64,000 nt of DNA from Romeriopsis navalis LEGE 11480. GTDB taxonomy: Bacteria > Cyanobacteriota > Cyanobacteriia > Leptolyngbyales > Leptolyngbyaceae. Within the stretch, counting starts at the first letter, position 1; each line of letters begins with the position of its first letter. The stretch covers positions 1 through 64,000 of the forward strand of contig NZ_JADEXQ010000016.1 of the NCBI RefSeq assembly GCF_015207035.1. The letters run 5' to 3'. The notes beneath the pieces were generated by a model. The model worked only from the letters and a program-made list of their open reading frames with translations. It was not told the origin of the DNA and made no database searches. Positions 9,561 through 18,304 of the stretch are shown piece after piece. The translations under genes were made by a program, and so were the position numbers.

Positions 9561-10154
9561 TTAGAGCGGTAGAAGTTCGGGGAAGTTTTCGAGTAGTTGG
9601 TCGCTGGTGAGGACATCGCCATAGGCGGCGGGGGAGAAGTGGATTTGGATGGCACGGAGGCGTTCTTGGGTATGGAGTGTGGCGATCGCGGGTAATGCCG
9701 CTTTGAGCGCGTCGATCGAGGCTAAGTCGGTTTCGATTTCGGGGGATTCGCCTTCAAAGGCCAGGGTGAGCATAACGACGAGGTTTTGGACGGGGGTGAT
9801 TGTTAGTTCATCGTCTTCAGCGTCAATATTTACGTCACTCAGGTAACGTTGGGCGGCGTCGGTGAATAGTTCTTCGACGTAATCCGCGGCTTCGCCTTCG
9901 TTCCAGAGGACATCGCCTTCGTTGGTGGTGCTTTGCCAGTAGGTGTCGTAGCGCAGGAGGCTGGTGCAGATTTCGACTAAGCCTTGGCCCATGATGTCGA
10001 GGTCGCCATCGTGGTCGATCGCATTGCGGCCGACTTGGTTCAGCACACCCAGTAGTGGCGCAACTTCATCGCCTGCGAGGTGGAGAAAGAGGCGCGAGAC
10101 GACAAAGCGTTTGCGTCCGGTAAATTGATTGAAGCGATCGTTGAGGGAAGCCAC
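9561..10154 (-). CDS. DUF1517 domain protein
   Basis: 197 residues, GTG start. The C-terminal two thirds fit the DUF1517 family of cyanobacteria and plastids, with the closing block LTSDQLLENFPELLPL and the preceding LRAIQIHFSP as the recognisable signature. Typical family members have an N-terminal signal or membrane helix and a Gly-rich linker; this one starts directly in the globular domain and has no membrane segment. Function of the family is unknown. It is followed by the lipoprotein gene at 8592-9485, which may act with it. Confidence 0.72.
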   Translation of the reverse strand: MASLNDRFNQFTGRKRFVVSRLFLHLAGDEVAPLLGVLNQVGRNAIDHDGDLDIMGQGLVEICTSLLRYDTYWQSTTNEGDVLWNEGEAADYVEELFTDAAQRYLSDVNIDAEDDELTITPVQNLVVMLTLAFEGESPEIETDLASIDALKAALPAIATLHTQERLRAIQIHFSPAAYGDVLTSDQLLENFPELLPL

Positions 10155-10380
10155 GTTGGATGAAATAGCGAGTGCTTACATTTCTGTTCTACAGGATGGG
10201 TTGTGTGAGTTGCGGAGGTGGAAAACCCGATAGGGGTGTGGGGTTTCCCGATGGTGAAGTGCTAATAAGAGCCGTGGCTTTGACGGATTTTCTAAAGGAT
10301 TTGGTGACAATTGGCCAGGGTTGAGGAATTTACGACATACTGTGTGCAGCAAATAAAATCCTTCGTCGGTTTTGATCAAG

Positions 10381-13065
10381 ATGGCTGCCAATCGTCCGAA
10401 GTCTCCGAAAGAACGGCGTGATGAAAAGAATGCTCGGTTGTTTGTTGGTCGGAGTGATCAGCAGAATGAGTTTCAGCGTGCGTTGGTTCAACCGAATCAT
10501 GCGGATGCGAAGGTTGTGTTTAGTATTTCGGGTGTGGGTGGTGTGGGTAAGACGACTCTGTTGAAAGAGTTTCGTCGTATTACTGAGAAGCATGCGCATA
10601 TTCCGGCTTATGTCGATGAAGGTGTAGCAACCAATCCAGTGGATGATGTGCCAGAGGCAATGCATCGATTGGTTGAGGATTTGGAGCGGCAGGGCTATAA
10701 GTCTGAGGCTTTTCGTAAGCGATATAAGGATTACCGGGTTAAGAAAAAAGAGCTAGAAGCTGATCCGGAAGGGCCAAAGAATCTGGTTAAGGATGTGGTT
10801 CGAGGGACGACTAAGGCGGCACTGGATTTAGGTAAGTCATCGGTGCCTGTTGTGGGTGAAATGATTGATAGTGAACCGATTGCTTCGACGATGGGGGAGC
10901 TGGCGGATGCGGGGTGGCAGCGCTTCCGGAATAAGGATGATGAACGGTTGATGAATGAGACTTTGGAGGAGTTGACACCGCTGTTTCTAGAGGGTTTGAA
11001 TCGATTGCCGGAGGAGAAAACTCTGGTGTTGATGCTGGATACTTATGAGGTAACGGGAGATTTTCTAGATGCTTGGTTGAGATCATTTCTAGAAGAGGAA
11101 TTTGGTCAGCCAAAAATTGGCATATTAGTGTGTGTGGCGGGGCGTAAGCCGCTTGACTCAAATCTCTGGATTGAGTGGGAAGGTCTGATGGCGCGATCGC
11201 CGTTAGAACCTTTTGAAAAAGAGGAAGCGCGGCAGTTTCTGGCGGCGAAGGGGGTCAAAAGTGAGGCGATTATTGCGGAAATTTGGCGGTTATCGTCTGG
11301 AGGACTGCCGCTGTTGGTGTCGATGTTGGCCGATGTCGCACCAAAGGGTGTGGATGCCAAAGTGGTTTTGGATGATGTCTGTGTGAAAGCGGTGGAGCGG
11401 TTTCTAAAGTGGGAAACGGATGATGAAAAGCGTAAATTAGCTGCGGATGCGGCCTGTGCCAGAGTGCTGAATCAAGATGTGGTGAATGTGTTGGCCGAAG
11501 GCCAGTTTGACTGGTTGAAAGGTCGGGCGTTTGTGTTGCGGGATGGAACGCGGTGGCGGTATCACTTGGTGGTGCGGGAGCAGATGTTGCGGTATTTGGG
11601 GCAGAAGTCGCCAAAGCGTTATGCCGAAGTCCATGAAAAGTTGGCGGCTTATTATGATGGGTTGCGAAGTGGCTTGGGCTTGGAGGTGGGGAAGGAAGCA
11701 GAGGATAAGGCTTGGCGGGAGTATTCGCTGGAGTGGATTTATCATGGGCTTTGTGCCGCGCCGCAAGCGAAGCTGGGTGTGGTGCTGAATGGATTTTTGG
11801 TGTCGTTGAAGTGGTCGCGAGCGTTTGCGCAAGACTGGGCGGAAGTGATGCGGCAGGTTGGACAGGAAACAAAATGTGAGACTTTGCGACGATGGGGTGA
11901 CCAATTGTGGGATGGGATGGCAGCGTTGAAGAAGAAGTGCTATGAAGATGCGCTTCCATGTTTGACTGCCATTTTGGGAGTCGAACAAGTTGAGGAAAAA
12001 GTCAAGGCCGTGGCTTTTTACGAAAGAGGTGTGACTTATGCTTTGCTTGTGAAATATGACGAAGCAATTTTTGATTTAGAAAATGCGACTGAAATCGAAA
12101 ATAGCATACCTGTTTATCATTTAATCTTGGGCAATACCTACTATGCCCAGCAGCGATATGACGAAGCAATTGTGGCCTATGAACGGGCGATTGAACTGAA
12201 TCCGGAAGATGCTACGGCCTACTATAATCTGGGCATTACCTACAAAGCCCAGCAGCGATATGACGAAGCAATTGTGGCCTATGAACGGGCGATTGAACTG
12301 AATCCGGAAGATGCTACGGCCTACAATAATCTGGGCATTACCTACAAAGCCCAGCAGCGATATGACGAAGCAATTGTGGCCTATGAACGGGCGATTGAAC
12401 TGAATCCGGAATATGCTACGGCCTACAATAATCTGGGCAATACCTACAAAGCCCAGCAGCGATATGACGAAGCAATTGTGGCCTATGAACGAGCGATTGA
12501 ACTGAATCCGGAATATGCTACGGCCTACAATAATCTGGGCAATACCTACAATGCCCAGCAGCGATATGACGAAGCAATTGTGGCCTATGAACGGGCAATT
12601 GAACTGAATCCAGAAGATGCCTGGGCGATCGGAAAACGGGGTGAAATTTATTTGCGAACTAATCAACTTGAAAAGGCGATTCAGGATTTTGATTTGGCAA
12701 TTAAATTAGACTCTGATCATGATTGGGAACTCTATTTGCGAGCACTTGCCTATCTCAAACTAACTCAATCAGAAGCTGCTCACACTGATTTACAACAGGC
12801 AATTATCCTCGCTACAGAAAAGCTGACTAACGACTCGCAGGATGGTCACAGCATTGTCAATTTACCTCTCTATTATTTGGCGATGGGAGATAGCATGACT
12901 GCGGATTTACACTATCAGAAAGCTCTGTCAGCTCCAATCGAACGGTTACAAGAAGCGATCCAAGACCTCGACGACTTACTCAACCTATTCCCCGATCACC
13001 CCCAAGCCCCACAGATAAAACAACTGCTCCAAGCGGAAATTAAACAGCGATCCCCCGCCACCTAA
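10381..13065 (+). CDS. STAND-type P-loop NTPase with C-terminal TPR repeats
   Basis: 894 residues from ATG 10381; a TTG at 10372 is a possible alternative. Order of domains: short basic N-terminus; FVGR motif near 21; Walker A GVGGVGKTT at 51-59; Walker B LVLMLDTYE around 214-222; sensor-like CVAGRKPLD near 245; GGLPLLV near 300; a helical winged-helix-like region at about 330-430; then TPRs at about 545-800. Five consecutive 34-residue TPR units are nearly identical. STAND NTPases (AP-ATPase/NACHT relatives) use NTP-driven oligomerisation to switch on signalling, and many bacterial ones act in phage defence. No N-terminal effector domain (nuclease, protease, TIR) is visible, so the output is unknown. 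The small HTH gene 101 bp downstream is on the same strand but has its own promoter. Confidence 0.85.
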   Translation: MAANRPKSPKERRDEKNARLFVGRSDQQNEFQRALVQPNHADAKVVFSISGVGGVGKTTLLKEFRRITEKHAHIPAYVDEGVATNPVDDVPEAMHRLVEDLERQGYKSEAFRKRYKDYRVKKKELEADPEGPKNLVKDVVRGTTKAALDLGKSSVPVVGEMIDSEPIASTMGELADAGWQRFRNKDDERLMNETLEELTPLFLEGLNRLPEEKTLVLMLDTYEVTGDFLDAWLRSFLEEEFGQPKIGILVCVAGRKPLDSNLWIEWEGLMARSPLEPFEKEEARQFLAAKGVKSEAIIAEIWRLSSGGLPLLVSMLADVAPKGVDAKVVLDDVCVKAVERFLKWETDDEKRKLAADAACARVLNQDVVNVLAEGQFDWLKGRAFVLRDGTRWRYHLVVREQMLRYLGQKSPKRYAEVHEKLAAYYDGLRSGLGLEVGKEAEDKAWREYSLEWIYHGLCAAPQAKLGVVLNGFLVSLKWSRAFAQDWAEVMRQVGQETKCETLRRWGDQLWDGMAALKKKCYEDALPCLTAILGVEQVEEKVKAVAFYERGVTYALLVKYDEAIFDLENATEIENSIPVYHLILGNTYYAQQRYDEAIVAYERAIELNPEDATAYYNLGITYKAQQRYDEAIVAYERAIELNPEDATAYNNLGITYKAQQRYDEAIVAYERAIELNPEYATAYNNLGNTYKAQQRYDEAIVAYERAIELNPEYATAYNNLGNTYNAQQRYDEAIVAYERAIELNPEDAWAIGKRGEIYLRTNQLEKAIQDFDLAIKLDSDHDWELYLRALAYLKLTQSEAAHTDLQQAIILATEKLTNDSQDGHSIVNLPLYYLAMGDSMTADLHYQKALSAPIERLQEAIQDLDDLLNLFPDHPQAPQIKQLLQAEIKQRSPAT
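12129..12638 (+). repeat. Five tandem 102-bp units encoding TPRs
   Basis: Near-identical units start at 12129, 12231, 12333, 12435 and 12537. Each begins GGCAATACC or GGCATTACC and encodes one 34-residue TPR. They differ at only a few positions, many of them in the same places, such as GAAGATGCT against GAATATGCT. That pattern indicates recent duplication or gene conversion rather than ancient divergence. Confidence 0.95.
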
Positions 13066-13101
13066 CCCAAAATCGCATCAGCGGCGATCAGTGTATAGCG
13101 A

Positions 13102-13130
13102 TCGACCCATAGCTCTCAGCACGGTATAAT
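13102..13130 (+). promoter_or_regulatory. Sigma70-type promoter for the HTH gene
   Basis: A perfect -10 box TATAAT lies at 13125-13130 with TCGACC at 13102-13107 as a 4/6 match to -35, spaced by exactly 17 bp. It is 36 bp before the ATG at 13167 and after the stop of the STAND gene, so the HTH gene can be transcribed independently. Confidence 0.6.
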
Positions 13131-13166
13131 CAGCGCGCTCAAGTTCAATGATGCAAGCGATTTCCC

Positions 13167-13553
13167 ATGGATTCAGTTATCCTTACCCTTGAAGAACTAG
13201 CCACATATCTTAAACTCCCCGTCGAGACCATTCGCGATCAAGTCGAAGCGGGCCAAATTCCCGGTCGCAAAATCGTCGATGAATGGCGTTTCCTCCAAGC
13301 CGCGATCGATGATTGGCTCCGCGCTGACGCACACCATAGCCCTCACCATCCCGAACCTCCCACACACGAGCTGGATGATAATCGCCCCATCTTCCCCACA
13401 AAAGCCGCAGTTCCAGACCGTCCGCCCGCTAAGCTAATCGATCGTACGGGTGTCACGCCGGATAATCCTTGGGCGGAAGTCCGCGCTGTGAGCGAAGATG
13501 ACGCCGCCGTGCTCGAAATTGCCGCCGAACTGCGAGCTGAAATCGACTTGTAA
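13167..13553 (+). CDS. Small helix-turn-helix (excisionase/MerR-like) DNA-binding protein
   Basis: 128 residues. Residues 5-52 form a winged HTH of the HTH_17 type: LTLEELATYLKLPVETIRDQ followed by VEAGQIPGRKIVDEWRF and an aromatic end (AAIDDWLRA). Such domains occur in excisionases and plasmid/toxin regulators. The rest is a His/Pro-rich linker and an acidic C-terminus, SEDDAAVLEIAAELRAEID, possibly an interaction helix. It lies directly downstream of the STAND NTPase gene and has a clear -10 box of its own. Target sites are unknown. Confidence 0.78.
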   Translation: MDSVILTLEELATYLKLPVETIRDQVEAGQIPGRKIVDEWRFLQAAIDDWLRADAHHSPHHPEPPTHELDDNRPIFPTKAAVPDRPPAKLIDRTGVTPDNPWAEVRAVSEDDAAVLEIAAELRAEIDL

Positions 13554-13875
13554 TTCAGTGACAGTGGGGCAACTCACATCAATGCCGCTTGCCGATAGTG
13601 AATCGCGATCGGGCCACACTGCAACGCAAAATTTGATTCGACGATTGTATTGAGCGATCTGGGGACGCTGGAAACGTACATGGGATATTTTATTGTTGCT
13701 TGTGTGTCGTGTTGAGCCTGAATCTTAAGTGCTTTCCGACGCCGTTAATTCTGGGAAAGCATGAAAATTACTGATAAATACTGATTATGAAGCGCTTATG
13801 TCAGCAAACACTAATTTTAAGATATTTTCCCGATATCTTTACTCTCTCGTGGGTCAAGAGTTGACCTGAATTTTG
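13554..13875. other. Intergenic region with two inverted repeats
   Basis: No credible gene. It holds GCTTTCC (13731-13737) facing GGAAAGC (13754-13760), and AAGATAT (13819-13825) facing ATATCTT (13833-13839). The second lies 37 bp before the TPR lipoprotein start and could be an operator or an mRNA hairpin. No T-tract follows either of them. Confidence 0.4.
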
Positions 13876-14778
13876 ATGCTCACTTTTTTTAGATCTTTTG
13901 GTAGCAATGGTGTCAAGGTACTCAGCGTACTGCTTTTGCTATCGGGTGGAATGTTGTTGAATGGTTGTGATGAAGTTGATCAATCGGCTAATGCTGAACC
14001 ACAGACAACGGAGCAATCAGATGTTGCTGAAAAGGATAAACCACAAACGATCGCGCAGTTGAATGCGGCAGTGGAAGATAATCCTGAGGATTTCGAGGCC
14101 TACTTTCAGCGGGGTGTGTATCATCATGAGGCTGGTGAGTTAAACAAAGCAATGGCTGACTATAATCAGGCAATTGAATTGAAGCCTGATGCGGCTGGTG
14201 CTTATGGTAATCGGGCGATTGTTCACAAGATGCAGGGTGATCCGGAGAAGGCTTTAGCCGACTTCAATCAATCAATTAAGCTCAATCCGAATGATGCATC
14301 TGTGTATGACAATCGCGGTATGCTATATTCCTCTGCAGGCCAATTTGAAAAAGCAATTGGTGATTTTAAGCAAGCATTAAAGGCTGATGCTAAGCTCGCA
14401 TCGGCCTACAAAAACTTGGGTTTTGCTTATCGAGAGATGGGCGATTTTGATACCGCTCTAACTAATTTCGAGAAGGCAATTGAAATTGATCCGGAAAGCG
14501 ATGATGAAGCCTATGTTGGGCGTGCGATGGTTTATGCCAAGCAAAATAAACTCGATCAAGCATTGGGCAGTATTAATAAAGCGATTGAGCTTAATGCTAA
14601 TAATCCCCGTGCCTACTATGTCCGTGGTATAACGTTGGTCAAAAAACGCGATCCAGAGGGAGTTGCTGATCTCCAGAAAGTAATTGCTATGGATGCACCG
14701 CCAAAGCTCCAGGCAGGCTCCAAAGCAATCCTTGAGGACCTTGAGCAGAAAATGCAGGCAGCGGAGGCCGATTCATAA
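13876..14778 (+). CDS. TPR-repeat lipoprotein
   Basis: 300 residues from ATG 13876 (a TTG precedes it). The signal segment VLLLLSGGMLLNGC ends in a lipobox with Cys near residue 31, so the mature protein is probably a lipid-anchored periplasmic or thylakoid-lumenal protein. After an acidic linker rich in Gln, Thr and Glu, about six TPR units follow, such as YFQRGVYHHEAGELNKAMAD. TPR proteins act as scaffolds for protein complexes; no enzymatic domain is present. Unlike the repeats of the STAND gene upstream, these TPRs are divergent. Partner unknown. Confidence 0.85.
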   Translation: MLTFFRSFGSNGVKVLSVLLLLSGGMLLNGCDEVDQSANAEPQTTEQSDVAEKDKPQTIAQLNAAVEDNPEDFEAYFQRGVYHHEAGELNKAMADYNQAIELKPDAAGAYGNRAIVHKMQGDPEKALADFNQSIKLNPNDASVYDNRGMLYSSAGQFEKAIGDFKQALKADAKLASAYKNLGFAYREMGDFDTALTNFEKAIEIDPESDDEAYVGRAMVYAKQNKLDQALGSINKAIELNANNPRAYYVRGITLVKKRDPEGVADLQKVIAMDAPPKLQAGSKAILEDLEQKMQAAEADS

Positions 14779-14802
14779 ATCTCGGGCTAGAACGCCATGA
14801 TG

Positions 14803-14850
14803 AAAAACCTCGATCAGCTTACCTTTCTGGGTGGCGAGATCGCGGTTTTT
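14803..14850 (+). terminator. Terminator hairpin between convergent genes
   Basis: AAAAACCTCGATC at 14803-14815 faces GATCGCGGTTTTT at 14838-14850, pairing at 12 of 13 positions with a 22-nt loop. The T-tract is part of the stem. It lies 25 bp after the TPR lipoprotein stop. The leading A-run reads as T on the other strand, so it may also serve menB. Confidence 0.6.
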
Positions 14851-14938
14851 CGCTTTACGTGCATCCACCTTTGCATTGGTTATGGCAAGCGGGGATGATT
14901 GCAATTGGCTGAAGGGGGCATGTTGGTGTGTCGAACCT

Positions 14939-15766
14939 TTAGGGTAGCCAAGGGTACTTGCGAAAGTCTGGCTGGCGTTTCTCCAAGAATGCCTGCTTCC
15001 CTTCCGAGCCTTCCTCCGTCATGTAGTAGAGCATCGTCGTGTTGCCCGCGAGCTCCTGCAAACCCGACTGTCCATCACAGTCAGCATTAAACGCCGCCTT
15101 CAGACAGCGAATCGCGATCGGGCTTTTCTCCAAAATCTCCTGTGCCCACTGAATCCCTTCCGCTTCCAGTTGCTCAATCGGCACCACCGTATTCACCAAC
15201 CCCATCTCCAACGCCGCCGCCGCATCATACTGACGGCAGAGATACCAAATCTCTCTCGCCTTTTTCTGACCGACGACCCGCGCCATATAACTCGCCCCAA
15301 AGCCGCCATCAAAGCTGCCCACCTTCGGCCCTGTTTGCCCAAAAATCGCATTATCGGCGGCGATTGTCAGATCACACAGCAAATGCAGCACATGGCCACC
15401 CCCGATCGCATAACCCGCAACCAGCGCAATCACCACCTTGGGCATCGATCGAATCAGCTTCTGCAAATCCAGCACATTTAGCCGGGGCATCCCCCCTTCA
15501 TCGATATAGCCGCCCTCACCGCGTACACTCTGGTCGCCCCCGGCACAGAACGCATACTTGCCATCGGTATGGGGTCCCATGCCGGAAAATAGCACCACCC
15601 CAATCCGACTATCCTCCCGGGCATTGGCAAAGGCATCGTAGAGTTCCACCACCGTCTTCGGCCGAAACGCATTGCGCTTGTGGGGCCGATTGATCACGAT
15701 TTTGGCGATGCCATCCGCTTTGTAGTAGAGGATGTCTTCATATTCCTTAACGGGCTGCCAATCCAT
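14939..15766 (-). CDS. menB: 1,4-dihydroxy-2-naphthoyl-CoA synthase (MenB)
   Basis: 275 residues, full length. A crotonase-fold enzyme that closes o-succinylbenzoyl-CoA into the naphthoate ring of phylloquinone, the quinone of photosystem I. Signature blocks: [13 protein letters not shown] near residue 26, [11 protein letters not shown] near 74 and [16 protein letters not shown] near 119-134. The block [14 protein letters not shown] near 143-156 carries Gly where the Mycobacterium-type enzyme has Asp. That places it with the bicarbonate-dependent MenB type (known for E. coli). It is cytoplasmic. The gene stands alone, about 5 kb from menD, and is divergent from the peptidoglycan-binding gene. 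Confidence 0.97.
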   Translation of the reverse strand: MDWQPVKEYEDILYYKADGIAKIVINRPHKRNAFRPKTVVELYDAFANAREDSRIGVVLFSGMGPHTDGKYAFCAGGDQSVRGEGGYIDEGGMPRLNVLDLQKLIRSMPKVVIALVAGYAIGGGHVLHLLCDLTIAADNAIFGQTGPKVGSFDGGFGASYMARVVGQKKAREIWYLCRQYDAAAALEMGLVNTVVPIEQLEAEGIQWAQEILEKSPIAIRCLKAAFNADCDGQSGLQELAGNTTMLYYMTEEGSEGKQAFLEKRQPDFRKYPWLP

Positions 15767-15852
15767 AACACGCGTGCTTAACCAGAGATTTCAACAAAGC
15801 CATCGCTGATCTTACGTGATTTTCTGGGGGTTTTTGCGGAATCTCTGCTGGT

Positions 15853-15891
15853 GAAGTTGATGTCACTACTGGGTGACACACTGAAAACTTC
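15853..15891. promoter_or_regulatory. Nested inverted repeats in a divergent promoter region
   Basis: TGTCAC (15861-15866) faces GTGACA (15873-15878) across 6 bp. An outer pair, GAAGTT (15853-15858) and AACTTC (15886-15891), encloses it. The element lies between menB and the peptidoglycan-binding gene, 28 bp before the latter's ATG. It could be an operator for either gene or a leader hairpin. No matching motif was noticed elsewhere in the window. Confidence 0.4.
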
Positions 15892-15918
15892 ATCAAAATC
15901 GTCAGGGTAGGTAGACCA

Positions 15919-16404
15919 ATGGCTACAGTAATTCAACTCAAGAAGCCCTTCCTCCGCGCTGGTTCCCGAGGTGCATTTGTGCGGGAGCTCCAGGAATTGC
16001 TCCAGAAATATGCCCGCTTCGTGCATAACCGCGCCATCAGCCCAGGACCGATCGATGGGGTATTTGGTCCACGCACCCAAGCGGCGGTGATGAATTTTCA
16101 GGGACAGGTGTTTTTGCCACAGATGGGTGTGGTGGCAGACTATACCTGGAAAGCGTTGTATAACCGTGCGCCGGTGGATATGCCAACGGTGAGTCGCGGC
16201 AGCCAGGGGGAATTAGTTGAGCAGTTGCAACTGCGACTGAAGCTAGCGGGTTACTATCGCGGGGCGATCGGGGGACATTATGGTCAATTCACCTATGCCG
16301 CTGTCCGGAATTTTCAGCGAGATATGCGGCTGATGCAGGATGGGGATGTGGGTGAAAAAACCTGGTATGCCTTGAGCAAAGTTGTGATGCCCAGCAGTTG
16401 GTAG
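15919..16404 (+). CDS. Protein with two peptidoglycan-binding domains
   Basis: 161 residues with two PG_binding_1 modules: residues about 10-75 (RAGSRGAFVRELQELLQKY to FGPRTQAAVMNFQ) and about 88-150 (SRGSQGELVEQLQLRLKLAG to FTYAAVRNFQRD). The repeated pattern of G, LQ, DG.FG..T..AV..FQ is diagnostic of the cell-wall-binding three-helix fold. There is no obvious signal peptide and no catalytic domain, so export or location is uncertain. AGGTAG before the ATG is a plausible ribosome binding site. The stop is 7 bp from the convergent dioxygenase gene. Confidence 0.88.
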   Translation: MATVIQLKKPFLRAGSRGAFVRELQELLQKYARFVHNRAISPGPIDGVFGPRTQAAVMNFQGQVFLPQMGVVADYTWKALYNRAPVDMPTVSRGSQGELVEQLQLRLKLAGYYRGAIGGHYGQFTYAAVRNFQRDMRLMQDGDVGEKTWYALSKVVMPSSW

Positions 16405-16411
16405 AGGTATC

Positions 16412-17191
16412 TTAATTGAACGCATAAGCGGCCATGCTCAGTACGCTGTAGGTGTAGTTTTGATGGATCTGTCGCGCATTGGCTGATTTACCAGCTGCCC
16501 CGATCACCACAAACAGCGGTAATAAATGCTCCTCCGTGGGATGATTCTCGGCGGCATAGGGTGCGTCGCGTCGATAGTTGATTAACCGTTGCCGATCTAA
16601 TTGTGTAATCGAATCTTGCATCCATTGATCAAATTGTTTGACCCAATGTGGAGCATTGGTATCATAATCATCGGCCATATGGGCTAAGTTATGGGTCATG
16701 CTGCCACTGCCGATAATTAGAACCCCCTGATGGCGCAGGATGGCAATCGCCTGACCGATTTTCCAGTGGTACTCCGGTGTCTGTTCGTAGTTGATCGAGA
16801 GCTGCACGATCGGGATATCGGCTGCGGGATACATCAGCATTAGCGGCACCCAGGCTCCGTGATCGAGCCCGCGATCGGGATTGATTCGGCAAGGAATCTG
16901 GGATTGTTCCAGTAAGGTTTGAATCTGTATTGCGAGTTGCGGTGACCCAGGTGCTTTGTATTGCATCGCATAGAGTTCACTGGCAAAGCCTGAGAAGTCA
17001 TGAATGGTTGCAGGGTTGGTCATGCCACTCACCATCGTGGTGCGGCTATGCCAATGGGCGGAAATCACCAAAATTGCTTTTGGACGGGGGAATGCCTCCG
17101 GTAGGACTTGGAGGAAATCTTGGGTTGCACCTTGATGAATTGCTAAATCCGGTGCGCCATGGGAGAGAAATAGTGTCGGTAAATGGTTCAT
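16412..17191 (-). CDS. LigB/YgiD-type extradiol ring-cleavage dioxygenase
   Basis: 259 residues of the class III extradiol dioxygenase family (DODA/YgiD). The N-terminal SHGAPDLAI near residue 10, ISAHWHSR near 43-50 and the GSGSMTHNL block near 160-168 supply the His residues that bind the non-haem metal; DHGAWVPLMLMYP near 108-120 supplies another His. E. coli YgiD cleaves 4,5-DOPA; the natural substrate here is unknown. It is the last gene of the tight DoxX-cytochrome b561-LigB unit (3-bp gaps), which suggests a role in removing catechols or quinol-derived aromatics. Control by the nearby MarR protein is inferred from operators upstream. Confidence 0.88.
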   Translation of the reverse strand: MNHLPTLFLSHGAPDLAIHQGATQDFLQVLPEAFPRPKAILVISAHWHSRTTMVSGMTNPATIHDFSGFASELYAMQYKAPGSPQLAIQIQTLLEQSQIPCRINPDRGLDHGAWVPLMLMYPAADIPIVQLSINYEQTPEYHWKIGQAIAILRHQGVLIIGSGSMTHNLAHMADDYDTNAPHWVKQFDQWMQDSITQLDRQRLINYRRDAPYAAENHPTEEHLLPLFVVIGAAGKSANARQIHQNYTYSVLSMAAYAFN

Positions 17192-17194
17192 CGA

Positions 17195-17800
17195 TTAACG
17201 TGATAACAGTCGAATTTGAATAAATTTCTGCACCTGCCGCCAGTGGGCCCGGACGACTTTCCACTGGGCAATTAGATGCAAAATAGTCAATGCGAAAAAG
17301 CTGTAGGCCAGCCAGAAGTGGAGATTCCGGGCGATTTCCACGGTGTCGGTATTTTGTGGAAACAAGTCGGGGATAGCAATGCCAAAGAATTTGACGTTGT
17401 GGGCTTTGTAGGCATTGGAGAGCCATACCCCGGTGATCGGTACGCACCCCATAAACAGATAGAGCAGCGTATGCAGCATGACCTTGTGCAGCCAAGCCGG
17501 TGTCACTTGAGGCGGACGCTTTGTATATTTTCGCCACCAGACTTGAATCAGTATGACGACCCGCCAAGCGAGGAAAATCAATGTCAGAATCCCGAGGGAT
17601 TTGTGCAAATCGTAGGCGAAATCGCGTCCATCCTGGGGCAATGGCACATGCACCATGCCCCAGCCACCGGCTAGGAGGAGGACATAGAGCCGTGCCATCC
17701 ACCAATGAATTGACATCAGGTGCAGAAAAGCCGAGTTCGATCGACGCGGTGGTTTGGATGCGCGGGTTTGATTTGGGGATGTCATGGCTCGGAATGGCAT
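17195..17800 (-). CDS. Cytochrome b561-family membrane protein
   Basis: 201 residues with four transmembrane helices. His residues for two b-type haems are placed as expected: LMSIHWWMARLY near residues 28-39, FAYDLHKSLGIL near 65, a His in HKVMLHTLLYLF near 105, and NLHFWLAYSF and ILHLIAQWK near 160-180. The family (CybB, b561) moves electrons between quinol and periplasmic or cytoplasmic acceptors. The start MPFRAM is 3 bp after the doxX-like stop; a second Met is at residue 6. Its place between DoxX and a dioxygenase suggests quinone-linked redox protection. Confidence 0.85.
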   Translation of the reverse strand: MPFRAMTSPNQTRASKPPRRSNSAFLHLMSIHWWMARLYVLLLAGGWGMVHVPLPQDGRDFAYDLHKSLGILTLIFLAWRVVILIQVWWRKYTKRPPQVTPAWLHKVMLHTLLYLFMGCVPITGVWLSNAYKAHNVKFFGIAIPDLFPQNTDTVEIARNLHFWLAYSFFALTILHLIAQWKVVRAHWRQVQKFIQIRLLSR

Positions 17801-17803
17801 AAA

Positions 17804-18283
17804 TTAACGTTTGTGGGACCAAAAATTACCGACGGCGAAAGCCCCGTTGCCCAGTAGGAATTGCACCAAGCAAGCAACCATGAAAAATGCTGGAAATTCC
17901 CAGCCGCCGCCTTCATTCGTGAAGAGCCAGCCGTTGCTGCCATGGACTTTGAAGGTGGCAACCATCAGAATTGGGAATAAGCCTAGAGCGATCCAGCGGG
18001 TGTAGACCCCAGCAATGAGTAAGAGCCCGCCCACAATTTCCAATAGCGCGACTGGCGTAGCCATAAATCCGGGTAGCCCAACACTGACAAAAAACTGCGC
18101 TGTGCCCGCCAGCGTAAACGTAAATACCTTGAGCAAACCGTGAGCTAGGAACAATATGCCTAAGCTGACCCGTAATCCCAAAATGGCATAGGGGGCAGTT
18201 TCCAGATTGATCGTGGCTTGATCGAGACGTGTCGATCGCGGGGCTGTGGTTAAAGTCGGAACGTCGTGAATTTGAATCTTCAT
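17804..18283 (-). CDS. DoxX family membrane protein
   Basis: 159 residues with four hydrophobic helices. The first is preceded by LGLRVSLGILFLAHGLLKVF, the DoxX family signature (near residues 37-56). GGLLLIAGVYTRWIALGLF near 90-108 is the second family block. DoxX relatives are quinone-linked or thiol-stress membrane proteins; their biochemistry is poorly defined. A GGAG site precedes ATG 18283. A perfect palindrome, GTTCTA-AA-TAGAAC, lies 22 bp upstream and matches sites before the marR and CDGSH genes. It heads a three-gene unit with cytochrome b561 and LigB. Confidence 0.88.
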   Translation of the reverse strand: MKIQIHDVPTLTTAPRSTRLDQATINLETAPYAILGLRVSLGILFLAHGLLKVFTFTLAGTAQFFVSVGLPGFMATPVALLEIVGGLLLIAGVYTRWIALGLFPILMVATFKVHGSNGWLFTNEGGGWEFPAFFMVACLVQFLLGNGAFAVGNFWSHKR

Positions 18284-18304
18284 GATTTACTCCTGAGTAG
18301 AAAA

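Noticed and set aside
11270-11959. Minus-strand frame inside the STAND gene
   Set aside because: Low-complexity His/Pro/Ser sequence that is an out-of-frame reading of the NTPase.
12121-12666. Long antisense reading frame across the TPR repeats
   Set aside because: It is the mirror of the 102-bp repeats in the STAND gene, with repetitive hydrophobic sequence and no ribosome site.
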